The position numbers and the translations under genes were made by a program. A DNA stretch of 27,969 bases, from NCBI GenBank assembly GCA_023432805.1, contig JAEYUG010000066.1, positions 1-27,969 of the forward strand, written 5' to 3'. The notes under the pieces were generated by a model, which was given only the letters and a program-made list of their open reading frames with translations, did not search any database and had not been told where the DNA came from. Below are positions 7,770 through 17,109 of this stretch, one piece after another. How positions within the stretch are numbered: position 1 is the stretch's first letter; every line of letters begins with the position of its first letter. Source of the DNA: Bacteroidota bacterium (GTDB lineage: Bacteria > Bacteroidota > Ignavibacteria > SZUA-365).

Positions 7770-7777
7770 TCAAGATA
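7770..7777 (-). promoter_or_regulatory. Putative -7 box for alkaline phosphatase
   Basis: On the minus strand this reads TATCTTGA, identical to the -7 box proposed for tex. No TTG is seen at the right distance upstream. Initiation near 7763 would give a leader of about 27-36 nt. Confidence 0.3.
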
Positions 7778-7790
7778 CGACACAATTCCC

Positions 7791-7821
7791 TTGACTCTCG
7801 TCTGGCACCGCAGTAGGTTTC
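7791..7821 (+). promoter_or_regulatory. Putative promoter of the secreted-protein operon
   Basis: TTGACT at 7791-7796 and TAGGTTTC at 7814-7821 are seen. The TTG is 20 bp from the -7 box, the same spacing as at 132-162. The pair also reads as a sigma70-like TTGACT-17-TAGGTT. It would produce a leader of about 230 nt that includes the hairpin at 7852-7872. Confidence 0.4.
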
Positions 7822-7851
7822 CGGAAATCCCACAAGACAATCTGTGCCTGA

Positions 7852-7872
7852 CACACCGGAACTCCCGGTGTG
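7852..7872 (+). promoter_or_regulatory. Leader hairpin upstream of the metalloprotease-like gene
   Basis: CACACCGG (7852-7859) pairs perfectly with CCGGTGTG (7865-7872) around the loop AACTC. It lies about 185 bases before the start codon, inside the predicted leader. It may be a regulatory stem or an operator; nothing identifies a ligand. Confidence 0.45.
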
Positions 7873-8056
7873 GTCGTGTCGCATGCTCGATTGCCCGCTC
7901 TGAGCGATGAACCCGCATCGGTGTTACCGTGCGGTGTGCGTCCCTGCCTGTCCTTCCGCGTCCTGTCCCGGTCGCGACGATCATGTGTCCGCTGCTTGAA
8001 ACCTGGTGGTGGACCGACTCCGTGCCCTGTTTCACACACTCACCGCGAGGTATGCC

Positions 8057-11000
8057 ATGAAACACTTGTTCCGGCGGGTCTGTCTCCTGTTCGTGCTGAT
8101 CCCGATGCTCGCGACTGCACAGCAGGACGTTCCCGCACCCCGCTTCACGCCCCCCGATATCAAGACCGCCGGGGAGGAAGCCTATCACAAGGATATCGCC
8201 GTCATCGAGACGAACTGCACCTCCTATGAGGAGGCGCGTGCCCTGTGGATCGAACTGACCCGCAATGGCGCACTGATTTCGGTGATCGCCTCACCTCGTC
8301 GGATGCTTGGCTGGGTACCCGCCGAGGCGCTCGACGCAGTGCGGGCGACGCAGACCGACAATGTGCTGGGAGCTGGACGGGTCGTCGCCGTGTCGTATAC
8401 GGCAGACGAGGCGCGTCAGTCCATGTCGAAAGTTGCATCACACGATGAGGCGGAACGCGAGGCAGAGGAAGGACTTCTCTCCTATCTCGCCTTCATCCGC
8501 CGGGTAAAGACCGATGAAGACCGCCGCATCGAGGCGGAACGGGAACTGGAGATTCAGTTCCTGCAGCAGACCAAACCGCCGCAGGAGTGCGTGCGCGACC
8601 TGCGCGTCGAGATCGATACGCGGGGTGGAGACGACCCCATCGACGGGAGGACGGGCGGCCAGCCTTCCATTCAGCTGGCGACGCGGATCATGGGCACGAT
8701 CGTGCATTCGAGCTTCTTCCTCGAAAGCCAGTCAGGCACCGGCTCGTGGAACTGGGATCCCGTGGTGTATGACCGGTACAGGAATTTCTACGTCGCCGCG
8801 TTCAACTACTGGACCGCGTTTGCATCGAAATACGGCAAGACGCTGACCGGCATCTGGCGGCTCTATGGTCCCTCCAATTCAAATTGCCAGACCAATGGTG
8901 AACCGACCGTGCTCGGTGAGGATTCATTCATCCCAACCGTGATCGATCGCCTGACCACGGGCTCGCCGGGATCTATTCCAGGCGGGTGGACTGCGGGTCC
9001 CCACTGGAATCGCTGGTACAACAATTTGGTCCGGTCGTCGTTCAGCGCGGATTTTGCCGTCTGCGGATGGATCGGCTACAAGGCGTCGGGTGACGAATCC
9101 ATCTGGCCGCACGCCATTTCCTGCACCTATGGCAATGGCGATCGCGAAGGCATCTACTTTGCGCTCGACACGCAGTACTGGCAGGCGGGACACAATCCCT
9201 TCTCGGCATCCATGCGCAATGTGATCGCCCACGAGATGGGACACCTCTGGGGAGCACCCGACGAATATGCGAACGACGCCGGATGCTACAACTGGACCTA
9301 CCGCGGCGCAGGCAACATCAACTGCCAGCAGGAACAGAATGCGCTCGGCAGGCCGGGACTCAAGATGCGCGGGTATGATGGTATCATGGGCTGGAACTAC
9401 ATCGCGGGCAACAGCGTCGCGACGCCAGTGCATACCGGCGTACGCTCGTCGGCGCAGATGTCGCCGATCCGCTGTTTCTCGACCGAACCGGCCAACATCC
9501 CGATCACGGTCAAGAACTGTGACGACAACACCGGCCGCACATACAACAAGACGATGTGCCTGCCGATCGACTTCGACTATTGTCAGAAGACCTGGGTACC
9601 CGTCACCCGTCTGATCAGCGGAACGACCTGGTACTTCGATCACTGGCGCGTGAAGCGCAAGGGAGGATCGACGACGAACATCACGTGGACTGCGAACGAG
9701 CTGTCGAACTGGACGTTCACATCGACGCTCGCCGATCCCGTGATCGATGTCGTGGCCGTCTATACGTCGACGCCGCCCGATTTCAATACAGCGAACACGA
9801 CTGTCGAGGCCATGCTCGCTCCCGTCGGGACGAGTGCGAATCCGAGTCGCGGTATCGCCCTCAGGTGGAAGAACAAGTATGACATGTCGAAGGTGCAGAC
9901 GCGCATCGAGTACGAGCGCACTGCAGGCACCTGGGTGGAACTGACACCCGCATGCCAGATCCTTTCGCCCTTCAACGTGTCCGTCGGTCAGTGGACAGGA
10001 GCCTACATCATCGCCACACCGCAGGGGACCGGTACGCAGACCATCCAGGCCAACACGCAATACCGCTTCCGCATCGTCGGGTACTTCAATACCGTGCGCG
10101 GCACGGTGTCGAACACCGCGAACGTCACGACGCGGCCTGCCTCCCCGAACGATACCGTCTTCTGCTACGACGCCTACGAGCCCAACAGTGAAGGCTCGCC
10201 ACGCGTGCTGACATCGTCGGGTCCCGGCATGACGCCGTATCAGATCAAGGCCGCGTGTCCTGTCAGCGGCATCACCGGCGAGTTCAGCTGGTTCTATCCG
10301 AAAAAGGACTACTACCGCATCACGGTGATCGGCGTGAACACCCTCGTGTTCGGCGAGAAGGTGGAAATCGTGCTGACCGTGCGGCCGGGCTCGGACTTCA
10401 ATCCGAAATTCCGGGCACAGCGCGTCGGGACGACCACGCACATCAACGCGGTCAAGACCAGTGCCACGACGTGGCGGCTGTATCTGACGACCGATGGGGA
10501 ATACCTGATCAAGGTCGAACCGCAGATCAGTTACTATGTCAGCAATGACTTCGTCGATCGCACGGGCGGACATTTCGGCTTCGGCGAGTACACGCTCGAT
10601 GTCGGTCGCGACGACAACGAACCGACGATCAAGTCGCCTCTCTGCCTCACCTGTGTCAAACTGAAGGTGGTGCGTCCGATTCCGGGCCTGTTGATCATGC
10701 AGCCACCGTTCGCGCTGCTGCATGACGGCATACAGAATTCACCGGGCACAGCCTTCGACGTGCTCTTCCATCCGATGCCGGGCATGAAGTTCGAGGAGTT
10801 CGAAGGCGGGTTCGGCAAGAACACCCGGAATCCGCTTCCGATTTCGATCGGACCTGGAACGAAGTCCGGTGAGTATGAGCTCGGTGTGCGGGTGAGCCGC
10901 ATTCCCGTCGCGGAGGCGGAACTCGTGATCATTCATCCGAATGGTCCCTACGGTCCCTTCGAAACGCGTATCAAGCGACCCTACGGTACGCTCGAAAACG

Positions 11001-13108
11001 CTGTGGCCACGGCACCGACCGGCTATGAATTCGTGGGCTGGAGCGGCGACACCAGTGCGATCACGAATCCCCTGCCCGTGGTCATGTGGAGGCACAAGAA
11101 GCTGATCGCCATCTACCGCATCAAGCCCTGCCAGCCCGATCCGATGACGGCATGGCGGCATCAGCTGATCGCAACCAATGCGAGACAGGGAACGGTGATG
11201 CTTGATTACGGCATGGCCGCGGGCGCGGGCGACGGACTCGAATCCGGTCAACCCGATCTGCCGCCTGCACCGCCTCCCGGCACCTTCGATGTGCGGTGGA
11301 TCAACATCACCGGCTCCGAGGGATCGACGACAGATCTGCGAGCGATCAAATCCGCACACACCTATCAGATGCGTCTGCAGACCGGCAGTGGCACGACCCC
11401 TGTGATTCTGAGCTGGAGTCCCCCGGCCGCATCACCGACGGCATCCTACATCATGAAGGTCACCGGTGATCCCGATCCGATCGACCTGCGCGTGAAGCCG
11501 AATTATACCTTCTCGGCCGAGGGTACCTATCTTGTCACCATCGAGGTCAGAGAAGCTTCCTGCCCGCCGCCGACCAAGCCACCCGACATCACGGTGACAC
11601 CGGTGCGGGTGATTCCCGACGACTTCCCCTGCATTCGTGTCGAGCTGTTGATCCGCAATCGCGCCGGCAACATCCTGCCGTACTACGATCCGTACCTGCT
11701 GTCGATCACCGAGTCGGGACTCGTGCCCGGCACGCGACTGCCGATGCGTCTCATGGAGATTGTGCAGGGTGACAGCCTGCTCGTGCTCAAGCTCTGCTCA
11801 TCGCGTGAAGACACGGATCCCCGTCGCGAAATCCACATCATTCCCGACAACTCCGATCCCGATGTGAAGCCCGACACGACGACGATTCCCGTCGACGTGC
11901 CCGTGCCTCCCGGGCAGGGCAAGCTGGCACGCATCGTGCGCCAGAACAGCGGAGACTGGGAGATGGTATCGCTGCCACTCGACGTAGCGAGTTCGCTCGT
12001 GCCCGCGCTCTACAGCGATCCGATGACCATGCTCTACGACTTCAACACCGCGGTCGGAGCCTATCAGGCCGCTACGACGATGACCTTCGGAACAGGCTAC
12101 TGGCTGAAGACCACCGATCCCTCGACCACCTTCGTCGGGTACGAACGTCTGTCGCATACATGGACGGGATTGAACGGAATGGGCGAGCCGTATGGATATG
12201 GATGGAACATGATCGGTTCGCTGTCACGTCCCCTGGCCGTCGGCATGATCCAGCAGACCCCGAGTGGAAGCCTCCGCTCGATCTTCGGCTGGAATCCCGC
12301 AACTGGCTACGTCGTGCCGACCACGATTGAATCGGGCAAGGGTTACTGGGTGCGCGTCAATCCCGGTGCCTCGCTCAAGATGGAGGTCACCGGTGTGACC
12401 GGTGGCGGCGTTCCCGCATATCTGCATCGTGCCACGACGCTTCCGCTGGCGGCCCGGCTCGACATGACGACATCGGCGGGCGTGGCGCGTTCGGTGATGC
12501 TCGTCGGCGAGGCGCTGACGGCTGCGGACATCGACATCCTCCAGATTCCTCATGCACCCCCTGCCACGGTCGCGGATCTGCGCACGGCGGAAGGAACGCT
12601 ACATGCATCACCCGGAGTGGCGACACTGCTGGTGCAGGGCGAGGGCGAGGTGGTGCTTACGCTCGTTCCCCAGCCGGGTGTGCTCGCATCGTGCACGCTG
12701 CACGGTGAGACGGGTGAGTTGCTCGGCGTGTTCGATGCCGAGCGCGGCAGTCAGCTGCGCGTCATGATCAACGGACGTCGAACGCTGCTGTTGAAATCGC
12801 AGACCACGGGCGTTCCGGCAACGGGACCCGACATCGGACAGAATTATCCGAATCCATTTGCGCAGACGGGAGAGACGGTGATTCCCTACCGGCTCGATCG
12901 AGGCGTGTCTGCTCGGCTGACGGTGGTTGACGTGCTGGGCCGCGCGGTCCGCACGCTGGCCGATGTGCAGCAGGCCGAGGGCGGCAGCCAGTACGTCGTC
13001 TGGAACGGACGCGACGATGCAGGTCGTGTGCTGCCGGTCGGCATGTATCTGCTGCGGCTCGAGACCGCGGGTTCGGTCCTGACGAAAACTATGTCCATCA
13101 TCCGTTGA
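8057..13108 (+). CDS. Giant secreted metalloprotease-like multidomain protein with T9SS sorting domain
   Basis: This is a 1683-residue exported protein. The signal peptide (MKHLFRRVCLLFVLIPMLATA) is cleaved before QQDV; GCGAGG six bases upstream supports the ATG at 8057. After an N-terminal region of unknown fold, a zinc-protease domain carries HEMGHLWGAPDEY (from residue 392), an HExxHxxGxxD motif, with YDGIMGW downstream as a possible Met-turn. Then follow an InlB-like segment (WYFDHWRVK), a fibronectin-III-like region, a PPC-like domain (about 698-855), another InlB-like segment (FVGWSGD), a Pro-rich/PKD-like module (about 1045-1173), and a two-lobed region with WEMVSLPL and GWNMIGSL. The last 88 residues, from NYPNPF (1596), form a FlgD-like T9SS type A sorting domain. 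It is probably secreted and surface-attached. Protease activity is inferred from the motif. Confidence 0.88.
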   Translation: MKHLFRRVCLLFVLIPMLATAQQDVPAPRFTPPDIKTAGEEAYHKDIAVIETNCTSYEEARALWIELTRNGALISVIASPRRMLGWVPAEALDAVRATQTDNVLGAGRVVAVSYTADEARQSMSKVASHDEAEREAEEGLLSYLAFIRRVKTDEDRRIEAERELEIQFLQQTKPPQECVRDLRVEIDTRGGDDPIDGRTGGQPSIQLATRIMGTIVHSSFFLESQSGTGSWNWDPVVYDRYRNFYVAAFNYWTAFASKYGKTLTGIWRLYGPSNSNCQTNGEPTVLGEDSFIPTVIDRLTTGSPGSIPGGWTAGPHWNRWYNNLVRSSFSADFAVCGWIGYKASGDESIWPHAISCTYGNGDREGIYFALDTQYWQAGHNPFSASMRNVIAHEMGHLWGAPDEYANDAGCYNWTYRGAGNINCQQEQNALGRPGLKMRGYDGIMGWNYIAGNSVATPVHTGVRSSAQMSPIRCFSTEPANIPITVKNCDDNTGRTYNKTMCLPIDFDYCQKTWVPVTRLISGTTWYFDHWRVKRKGGSTTNITWTANELSNWTFTSTLADPVIDVVAVYTSTPPDFNTANTTVEAMLAPVGTSANPSRGIALRWKNKYDMSKVQTRIEYERTAGTWVELTPACQILSPFNVSVGQWTGAYIIATPQGTGTQTIQANTQYRFRIVGYFNTVRGTVSNTANVTTRPASPNDTVFCYDAYEPNSEGSPRVLTSSGPGMTPYQIKAACPVSGITGEFSWFYPKKDYYRITVIGVNTLVFGEKVEIVLTVRPGSDFNPKFRAQRVGTTTHINAVKTSATTWRLYLTTDGEYLIKVEPQISYYVSNDFVDRTGGHFGFGEYTLDVGRDDNEPTIKSPLCLTCVKLKVVRPIPGLLIMQPPFALLHDGIQNSPGTAFDVLFHPMPGMKFEEFEGGFGKNTRNPLPISIGPGTKSGEYELGVRVSRIPVAEAELVIIHPNGPYGPFETRIKRPYGTLENAVATAPTGYEFVGWSGDTSAITNPLPVVMWRHKKLIAIYRIKPCQPDPMTAWRHQLIATNARQGTVMLDYGMAAGAGDGLESGQPDLPPAPPPGTFDVRWINITGSEGSTTDLRAIKSAHTYQMRLQTGSGTTPVILSWSPPAASPTASYIMKVTGDPDPIDLRVKPNYTFSAEGTYLVTIEVREASCPPPTKPPDITVTPVRVIPDDFPCIRVELLIRNRAGNILPYYDPYLLSITESGLVPGTRLPMRLMEIVQGDSLLVLKLCSSREDTDPRREIHIIPDNSDPDVKPDTTTIPVDVPVPPGQGKLARIVRQNSGDWEMVSLPLDVASSLVPALYSDPMTMLYDFNTAVGAYQAATTMTFGTGYWLKTTDPSTTFVGYERLSHTWTGLNGMGEPYGYGWNMIGSLSRPLAVGMIQQTPSGSLRSIFGWNPATGYVVPTTIESGKGYWVRVNPGASLKMEVTGVTGGGVPAYLHRATTLPLAARLDMTTSAGVARSVMLVGEALTAADIDILQIPHAPPATVADLRTAEGTLHASPGVATLLVQGEGEVVLTLVPQPGVLASCTLHGETGELLGVFDAERGSQLRVMINGRRTLLLKSQTTGVPATGPDIGQNYPNPFAQTGETVIPYRLDRGVSARLTVVDVLGRAVRTLADVQQAEGGSQYVVWNGRDDAGRVLPVGMYLLRLETAGSVLTKTMSIIR

Positions 13109-13118
13109 GGAGGAAGTC

Positions 13119-14213
13119 ATGAAACGCATCATCAGCACGCTCGCGATCGTGGCCGTCCTGTTTCCCTTGACGGTCACAGCCCAGCAGGAATTTCAAGGTG
13201 CGCTGTTCGGCATCACGGTGTCGAACAGTGCGGGTCGTTCGGAGTATCTCTCGATGGGGATAGGGATTGGTGCCACTACCGGACTCGACGCTCTGATCGG
13301 AGAGTACGAGTTGCCACCGGTTCCGCCGTCGGGTGTATTCGACGCGCGGATCATCAGCACGCCGGCCAAGTCGCAGCTCGGCACGGGTAGCAAGTTCGAT
13401 TGCCGCCCCGTCCAGAGTCAGACCGCGCCCTTCACCGAAACCTACACGATCGCATGGCAGGCCGGGGAAGGCCAGTCGAATGTGACACTGACATGGGATC
13501 TTCCCTACAGCTCCCGTGTCACCCTGGTGAAGATCGATGGTGCCAGCATCGAGGGCAAGACCGAGATCGTGAGCCAGTTTGCACAGGGGCAAGCCTCGGT
13601 CGAAGTCACGTACAACTACAAGCCGCTCAGCTTTCGTGTCAATCCCACGCAGCTGACATTCAACGCGAACAACCGGGATCCACTGCCCGCCCAGTCGCTC
13701 GAGATCATTCCCGAGGGTGACACGGAGGCGCCGTGGCAGATCTCATCGGATGTCGACTGGGCTGATATCGAGCCCAATACAGGTGCGGGTCGAACGACCG
13801 TGCAGGTCTCCATCAACACACCGCATCTGACTGCGGGGTCGTACAGTGGCGTCCTGACGGTCGGCAGTCCCAACGAGCCCGTGCGCACGCCCGTGCCCAT
13901 CACGCTGCAGATGGTGGTGGGTATCGAGGATGCTGCGGTGCCGACGGGACTGGCCGTGCATGCTGTGCATCCGAATCCCACGACAGGCGTGACATTCATC
14001 GAGATCGATGCCGGCACTGCGTCGTCACCCGTGCGCCTGACGGTGCATGACGTGCTCGGCAAGGTGGTGACAGATCTCTCCGATGCAGTGCGTACGCAGG
14101 GCGGGCGGCAGCAAGTTCGCCTTGATGCCGGATTGCTTCCCGCAGGCATGTACACATGCCGCTTGTCTGATGGCAGGTCCATGCGTGTGCATCAACTCGT
14201 AATCATCCGATAA
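13119..14213 (+). CDS. Secreted BACON-domain protein with C-terminal sorting domain
   Basis: This is a 364-residue protein ten bases downstream of the giant gene, with GGAGG placed well for its ATG. The signal peptide MKRIISTLAIVAVLFPLTVTA is cleaved before QQEF. Residues about 28-165 (ELPPVPPSGVFDARI) match a segment of the preceding giant (DLPPAPPPGTFDVRW), so the two share a module. Residues about 166-265 form a BACON-like Ig domain (PWQISSDVDWADIEPNTGAG). The last about 85 residues (HPNPTTGVTFIEI at 284, LTVHDVLGKVV, GMYTCRL) are a T9SS-type A sorting domain. It has no catalytic motif and may be a surface adhesin or structural partner of the neighbour; this role is inference. Confidence 0.88.
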   Translation: MKRIISTLAIVAVLFPLTVTAQQEFQGALFGITVSNSAGRSEYLSMGIGIGATTGLDALIGEYELPPVPPSGVFDARIISTPAKSQLGTGSKFDCRPVQSQTAPFTETYTIAWQAGEGQSNVTLTWDLPYSSRVTLVKIDGASIEGKTEIVSQFAQGQASVEVTYNYKPLSFRVNPTQLTFNANNRDPLPAQSLEIIPEGDTEAPWQISSDVDWADIEPNTGAGRTTVQVSINTPHLTAGSYSGVLTVGSPNEPVRTPVPITLQMVVGIEDAAVPTGLAVHAVHPNPTTGVTFIEIDAGTASSPVRLTVHDVLGKVVTDLSDAVRTQGGRQQVRLDAGLLPAGMYTCRLSDGRSMRVHQLVIIR

Positions 14214-14226
14214 CGACCAGAGGATG

Positions 14227-14260
14227 TGCGGGCGAAGGCGGCTTCCCGTCTTCGCCCGCG
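14227..14260 (+). terminator. Hairpin between second and third cargo genes
   Basis: GCGGGCGAAG (14228-14237) pairs perfectly with CTTCGCCCGC (14250-14259) around a 12-nt loop in the 67-base gap. There is no T-tract. It could be a partial terminator or an mRNA-stabilising stem that sets different levels for the third gene. Confidence 0.55.
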
Positions 14261-14280
14261 ACATCGGAAAGGATAGCGAC

Positions 14281-17109
14281 ATGAAGACCGTTCTTCGATC
14301 CATCCTGCTGCTGGTCGTTGCAGGCGGCATGCAGGTACAGGCGCAATACACATCCATCAACCAGACGCTGCAGCTGACCGGATCCGGATTTCTGAGTGTT
14401 CCGAACACGGCCGCCTACAACAGCGCACTGGCATCCGGGGCGGAGATGAGCATTGATGCGTGGGTGATGCCGACGAGCTTTGCATCGGGCTACATGACCA
14501 TCGTCGGCAATGATTACACCGTCAGCTACTGGCTCGGTACAACACCGACCGGCAAGCTGCGCTACTATCCCTGGGGTGGCCTTTCCTTCGAGAGCAATGG
14601 CTCGATTCCGTTGAACCAGTGGAGTCATGTCGCGATCAGTTTCGCGTCTCGAACGAACACGCTGCAGTTCTTCATCAACGGTGTGCTCGACCGCACGGTC
14701 ACCACACCGCAGGGCAACATCTCAACGTCGAACGCAGATCTTCGCATCGGTGCGGATCGGCAGAGTGGTGCACCGTCGTACTACTGGCACGGACGTCTCG
14801 ATGAAGTGAGGATCTGGCATGAAGCGATCGACTTCTCGACGGCGATTGGCGCCTTGTTCCGCGTGCCGCATGCCATGCTGAATGGACGGCACGGGCGGTA
14901 TCTGGCAGGCTGCTGGCGTATGAACGGCAGCGGCTGGGAGGAACTGAATGTCGGACAGGCAACGATGGCGGGCATCGGCACCTACACTGCGGCGACACCG
15001 CTGCCAACGCATTACGACAGGATCTGTGCAGTGTTCAACAACAGCATGAGTCCGACGGGTGCGCCCATCCATGACTATTTTGCCTTGCCCGGTGCGCTTG
15101 CGCCGATGCAGTTCGTGTCGGATTACACGCTCGAATGCTGGGTCAAGCGTGCCGCGAGTGGCGGAGGCACGACGTATCAGACACTGCTCTACAAGGGATC
15201 CGATTATTTCGGGCAGCGTACGTGGGGACTCCAGATCAACAAGACCACGAACAAGTTGCGTTTCCTGCCGACCGGCAATCCCTCCGACGTGCTGGAGAGC
15301 ACGGCGAACATCCCCGTCGGGCAGTGGACGCATGTTGCCGCGAAGTTCGATCAGGTGTCCAAGGGTCTGTACACCGCGACGGTGTATGTGAATGGCGTCG
15401 CATCCGGCACGAGGAACTACACGGCGAGCGGCATATCGAATCAGCTCGACATTCTGATCGGCCGTGGCGATCCGTCAGGCGCAACCTCGGGCAGCAACAC
15501 CGGATTCGCAGGATCGATGGACGAAATCCGATTCTGGTCGGTGGTGCGGAGCGATGACGAGATAGCCGACAACTATCGCCGCGAGTTCAATGGACCCGTC
15601 AGCGGGCTGCTCGCGGCCTATCGTCTCGACGGTGACATCTACGATCTGAGCGGGAATCACCTCGGCGGCTCGTACGCACTGCCGACATCGTCTGACCTCT
15701 ATTTCCTGAATGCCTCGGATCTTCCTTCGGAACCATCGATCACCGTGTTGAGTCCGAATGGCGGGGAGACGTGGAACATCGGGTCGACGCGGTCGATCAC
15801 ATGGACGTCGAGTGGATTGCAGAACGTACGGATCGAACTGTCTCGCGACGGGGGGGCGACGTACACCGCATTGACCCCGAAGACGGGAACGGCCGTCGGA
15901 TCGTATAATTGGACGGTCACGGCACCTGCAACGACCACAGCGCGCGTGCGCATCACGACCGTGACGCCGACCGATGTGGAGGATGTGTCGAATGCACACT
16001 TCACGATTGCCGAACCGAGTCCCGTTCTCTCCGTGGATCCGAAGGCGCTTGTCTTCGGTGGTTTCCAGGGTGGGGCACTGCCGCCGCCACAGAAGCTGCA
16101 TCTGACCAATGTCGGCGGCCAGACGATGACCTGGTCGGCCGCAGTGGGCTCGGGAGGATGGCTGAGTGTTTCGCCTTCCTCCGGGGCGGGCAATCTCGAT
16201 TCGCTCGAGGTATCGATCATTTCGAATGCACTGCCGACGGGTACGTACACTGAAGACATCGTCTTCACCGGCAACATGTCCAACACCGGTCTGCGCGTTC
16301 CGGTCACGTACCGGGTCAGTACCGTGCCACTCCATTCCGTCGAAGGGCGCATCATGCTCGGCAACACACCCCTGCCATTGATCCCCGTCGAATTGAACGG
16401 AGCATCGTCGCACGCGACGAACACGGACGCCAACGGCATGTTCTATTTCACGCAGATACCCCAGGGGGACTATACACTGAGACCTGTGAGTGCGTACTAC
16501 GATTTCACACCTCCCGAGCGCACGTACAATCCGTTGAGTACAACCGTGACGAATGCGGATTTCACTGCGCGCGCGAAGCAGAGCACGGTGCGGATCCACT
16601 ACAAGAGCGGATGGAATCTGATTTCCCTGCCGGTGATTCCGAATGATATGAATCCCACCGCCATCTTCCCGACCCACATGCCGCCGGCGTACAAGTACGC
16701 GGCCTCGACGGGATATGAGATCGTCGACAAGATGGAACCGGGTGTCGGGTACTGGGTGAAATTTCCGATCGAAGACAGTGTGGATGTCGCAGGGGCGATG
16801 GTCGCTTCGATATCGGTGCCGGTCAATGCGGCACTGGGGGGATGGAACATGATCGGAACAGCAGCGGGTCCAACGCAGGTCTCGATGCTGATGACGGTTC
16901 CTACCGCGATCATCAGAGCAGTGTATGCGTATGATCCCATCGCCGGGTACGTCGCACTCGGTCCGACAGATGCATTGCGTCCGGGCAACGGCTATTTCAT
17001 GAAGGTGCTCGCGAACGGGACGCTGACAATCAATGCAGCCCCATTCACCGGGGGACCGCCACCTGCATCGCTGTCGATTCCCTCGGTGCGGTATCCGTTG
17101 CAGGATTGA
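14281..17109 (+). CDS. Secreted LamG/BACON/CarboxypepD_reg-like modular protein lacking a sorting domain
   Basis: This is a 942-residue protein with signal peptide MKTVLRSILLLVVAGGMQVQA, cleaved before QYTS. The ATG at 14281 is preceded by AAAGGA; the frame extends to 14224 without a signal sequence there. Two LamG/concanavalin-like domains lie at about 30-180 (WSHVAISF, DEVRIWHEA) and 245-421 (WTHVAAKF, DEIRFWSVV). An Ig-like domain follows at about 484-577 (LSPNGGETWNIGSTRSITW). Then come a BACON-like domain (580-682), a carboxypeptidase-regulatory-like domain (683-766, DANGMFYFTQIPQGDYTL) and a two-lobed region (GWNLISLP at 776, GWNMIGTA at 853). It ends abruptly at SIPSVRYPLQD with no sorting domain, unlike its two neighbours. 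The stop abuts that of the convergent gene. It probably binds carbohydrate or protein at the surface. Confidence 0.88.
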   Translation: MKTVLRSILLLVVAGGMQVQAQYTSINQTLQLTGSGFLSVPNTAAYNSALASGAEMSIDAWVMPTSFASGYMTIVGNDYTVSYWLGTTPTGKLRYYPWGGLSFESNGSIPLNQWSHVAISFASRTNTLQFFINGVLDRTVTTPQGNISTSNADLRIGADRQSGAPSYYWHGRLDEVRIWHEAIDFSTAIGALFRVPHAMLNGRHGRYLAGCWRMNGSGWEELNVGQATMAGIGTYTAATPLPTHYDRICAVFNNSMSPTGAPIHDYFALPGALAPMQFVSDYTLECWVKRAASGGGTTYQTLLYKGSDYFGQRTWGLQINKTTNKLRFLPTGNPSDVLESTANIPVGQWTHVAAKFDQVSKGLYTATVYVNGVASGTRNYTASGISNQLDILIGRGDPSGATSGSNTGFAGSMDEIRFWSVVRSDDEIADNYRREFNGPVSGLLAAYRLDGDIYDLSGNHLGGSYALPTSSDLYFLNASDLPSEPSITVLSPNGGETWNIGSTRSITWTSSGLQNVRIELSRDGGATYTALTPKTGTAVGSYNWTVTAPATTTARVRITTVTPTDVEDVSNAHFTIAEPSPVLSVDPKALVFGGFQGGALPPPQKLHLTNVGGQTMTWSAAVGSGGWLSVSPSSGAGNLDSLEVSIISNALPTGTYTEDIVFTGNMSNTGLRVPVTYRVSTVPLHSVEGRIMLGNTPLPLIPVELNGASSHATNTDANGMFYFTQIPQGDYTLRPVSAYYDFTPPERTYNPLSTTVTNADFTARAKQSTVRIHYKSGWNLISLPVIPNDMNPTAIFPTHMPPAYKYAASTGYEIVDKMEPGVGYWVKFPIEDSVDVAGAMVASISVPVNAALGGWNMIGTAAGPTQVSMLMTVPTAIIRAVYAYDPIAGYVALGPTDALRPGNGYFMKVLANGTLTINAAPFTGGPPPASLSIPSVRYPLQD

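Larger units (their letters stand above)
7737..8056. other. Divergent intergenic regulatory region, 320 bp
   Basis: This gap separates the divergent alkaline phosphatase and metalloprotease-like genes. It holds a candidate promoter on each strand and a perfect hairpin at 7852-7872. I found no convincing gene in it; the in-frame extension of the giant gene back to 8006 lacks a signal peptide start and is not used. Confidence 0.7.

Noticed and set aside
8924..10723. Open frame of 599 codons on the minus strand opposite the giant protein
   Set aside because: It is antisense to a clear multidomain gene, is very rich in Arg and shows no motif.
15850..15856. Run of seven G residues as a phase-variation tract
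   Set aside because: It is short, inside a conserved Ig-like domain, and nothing else points to switching.
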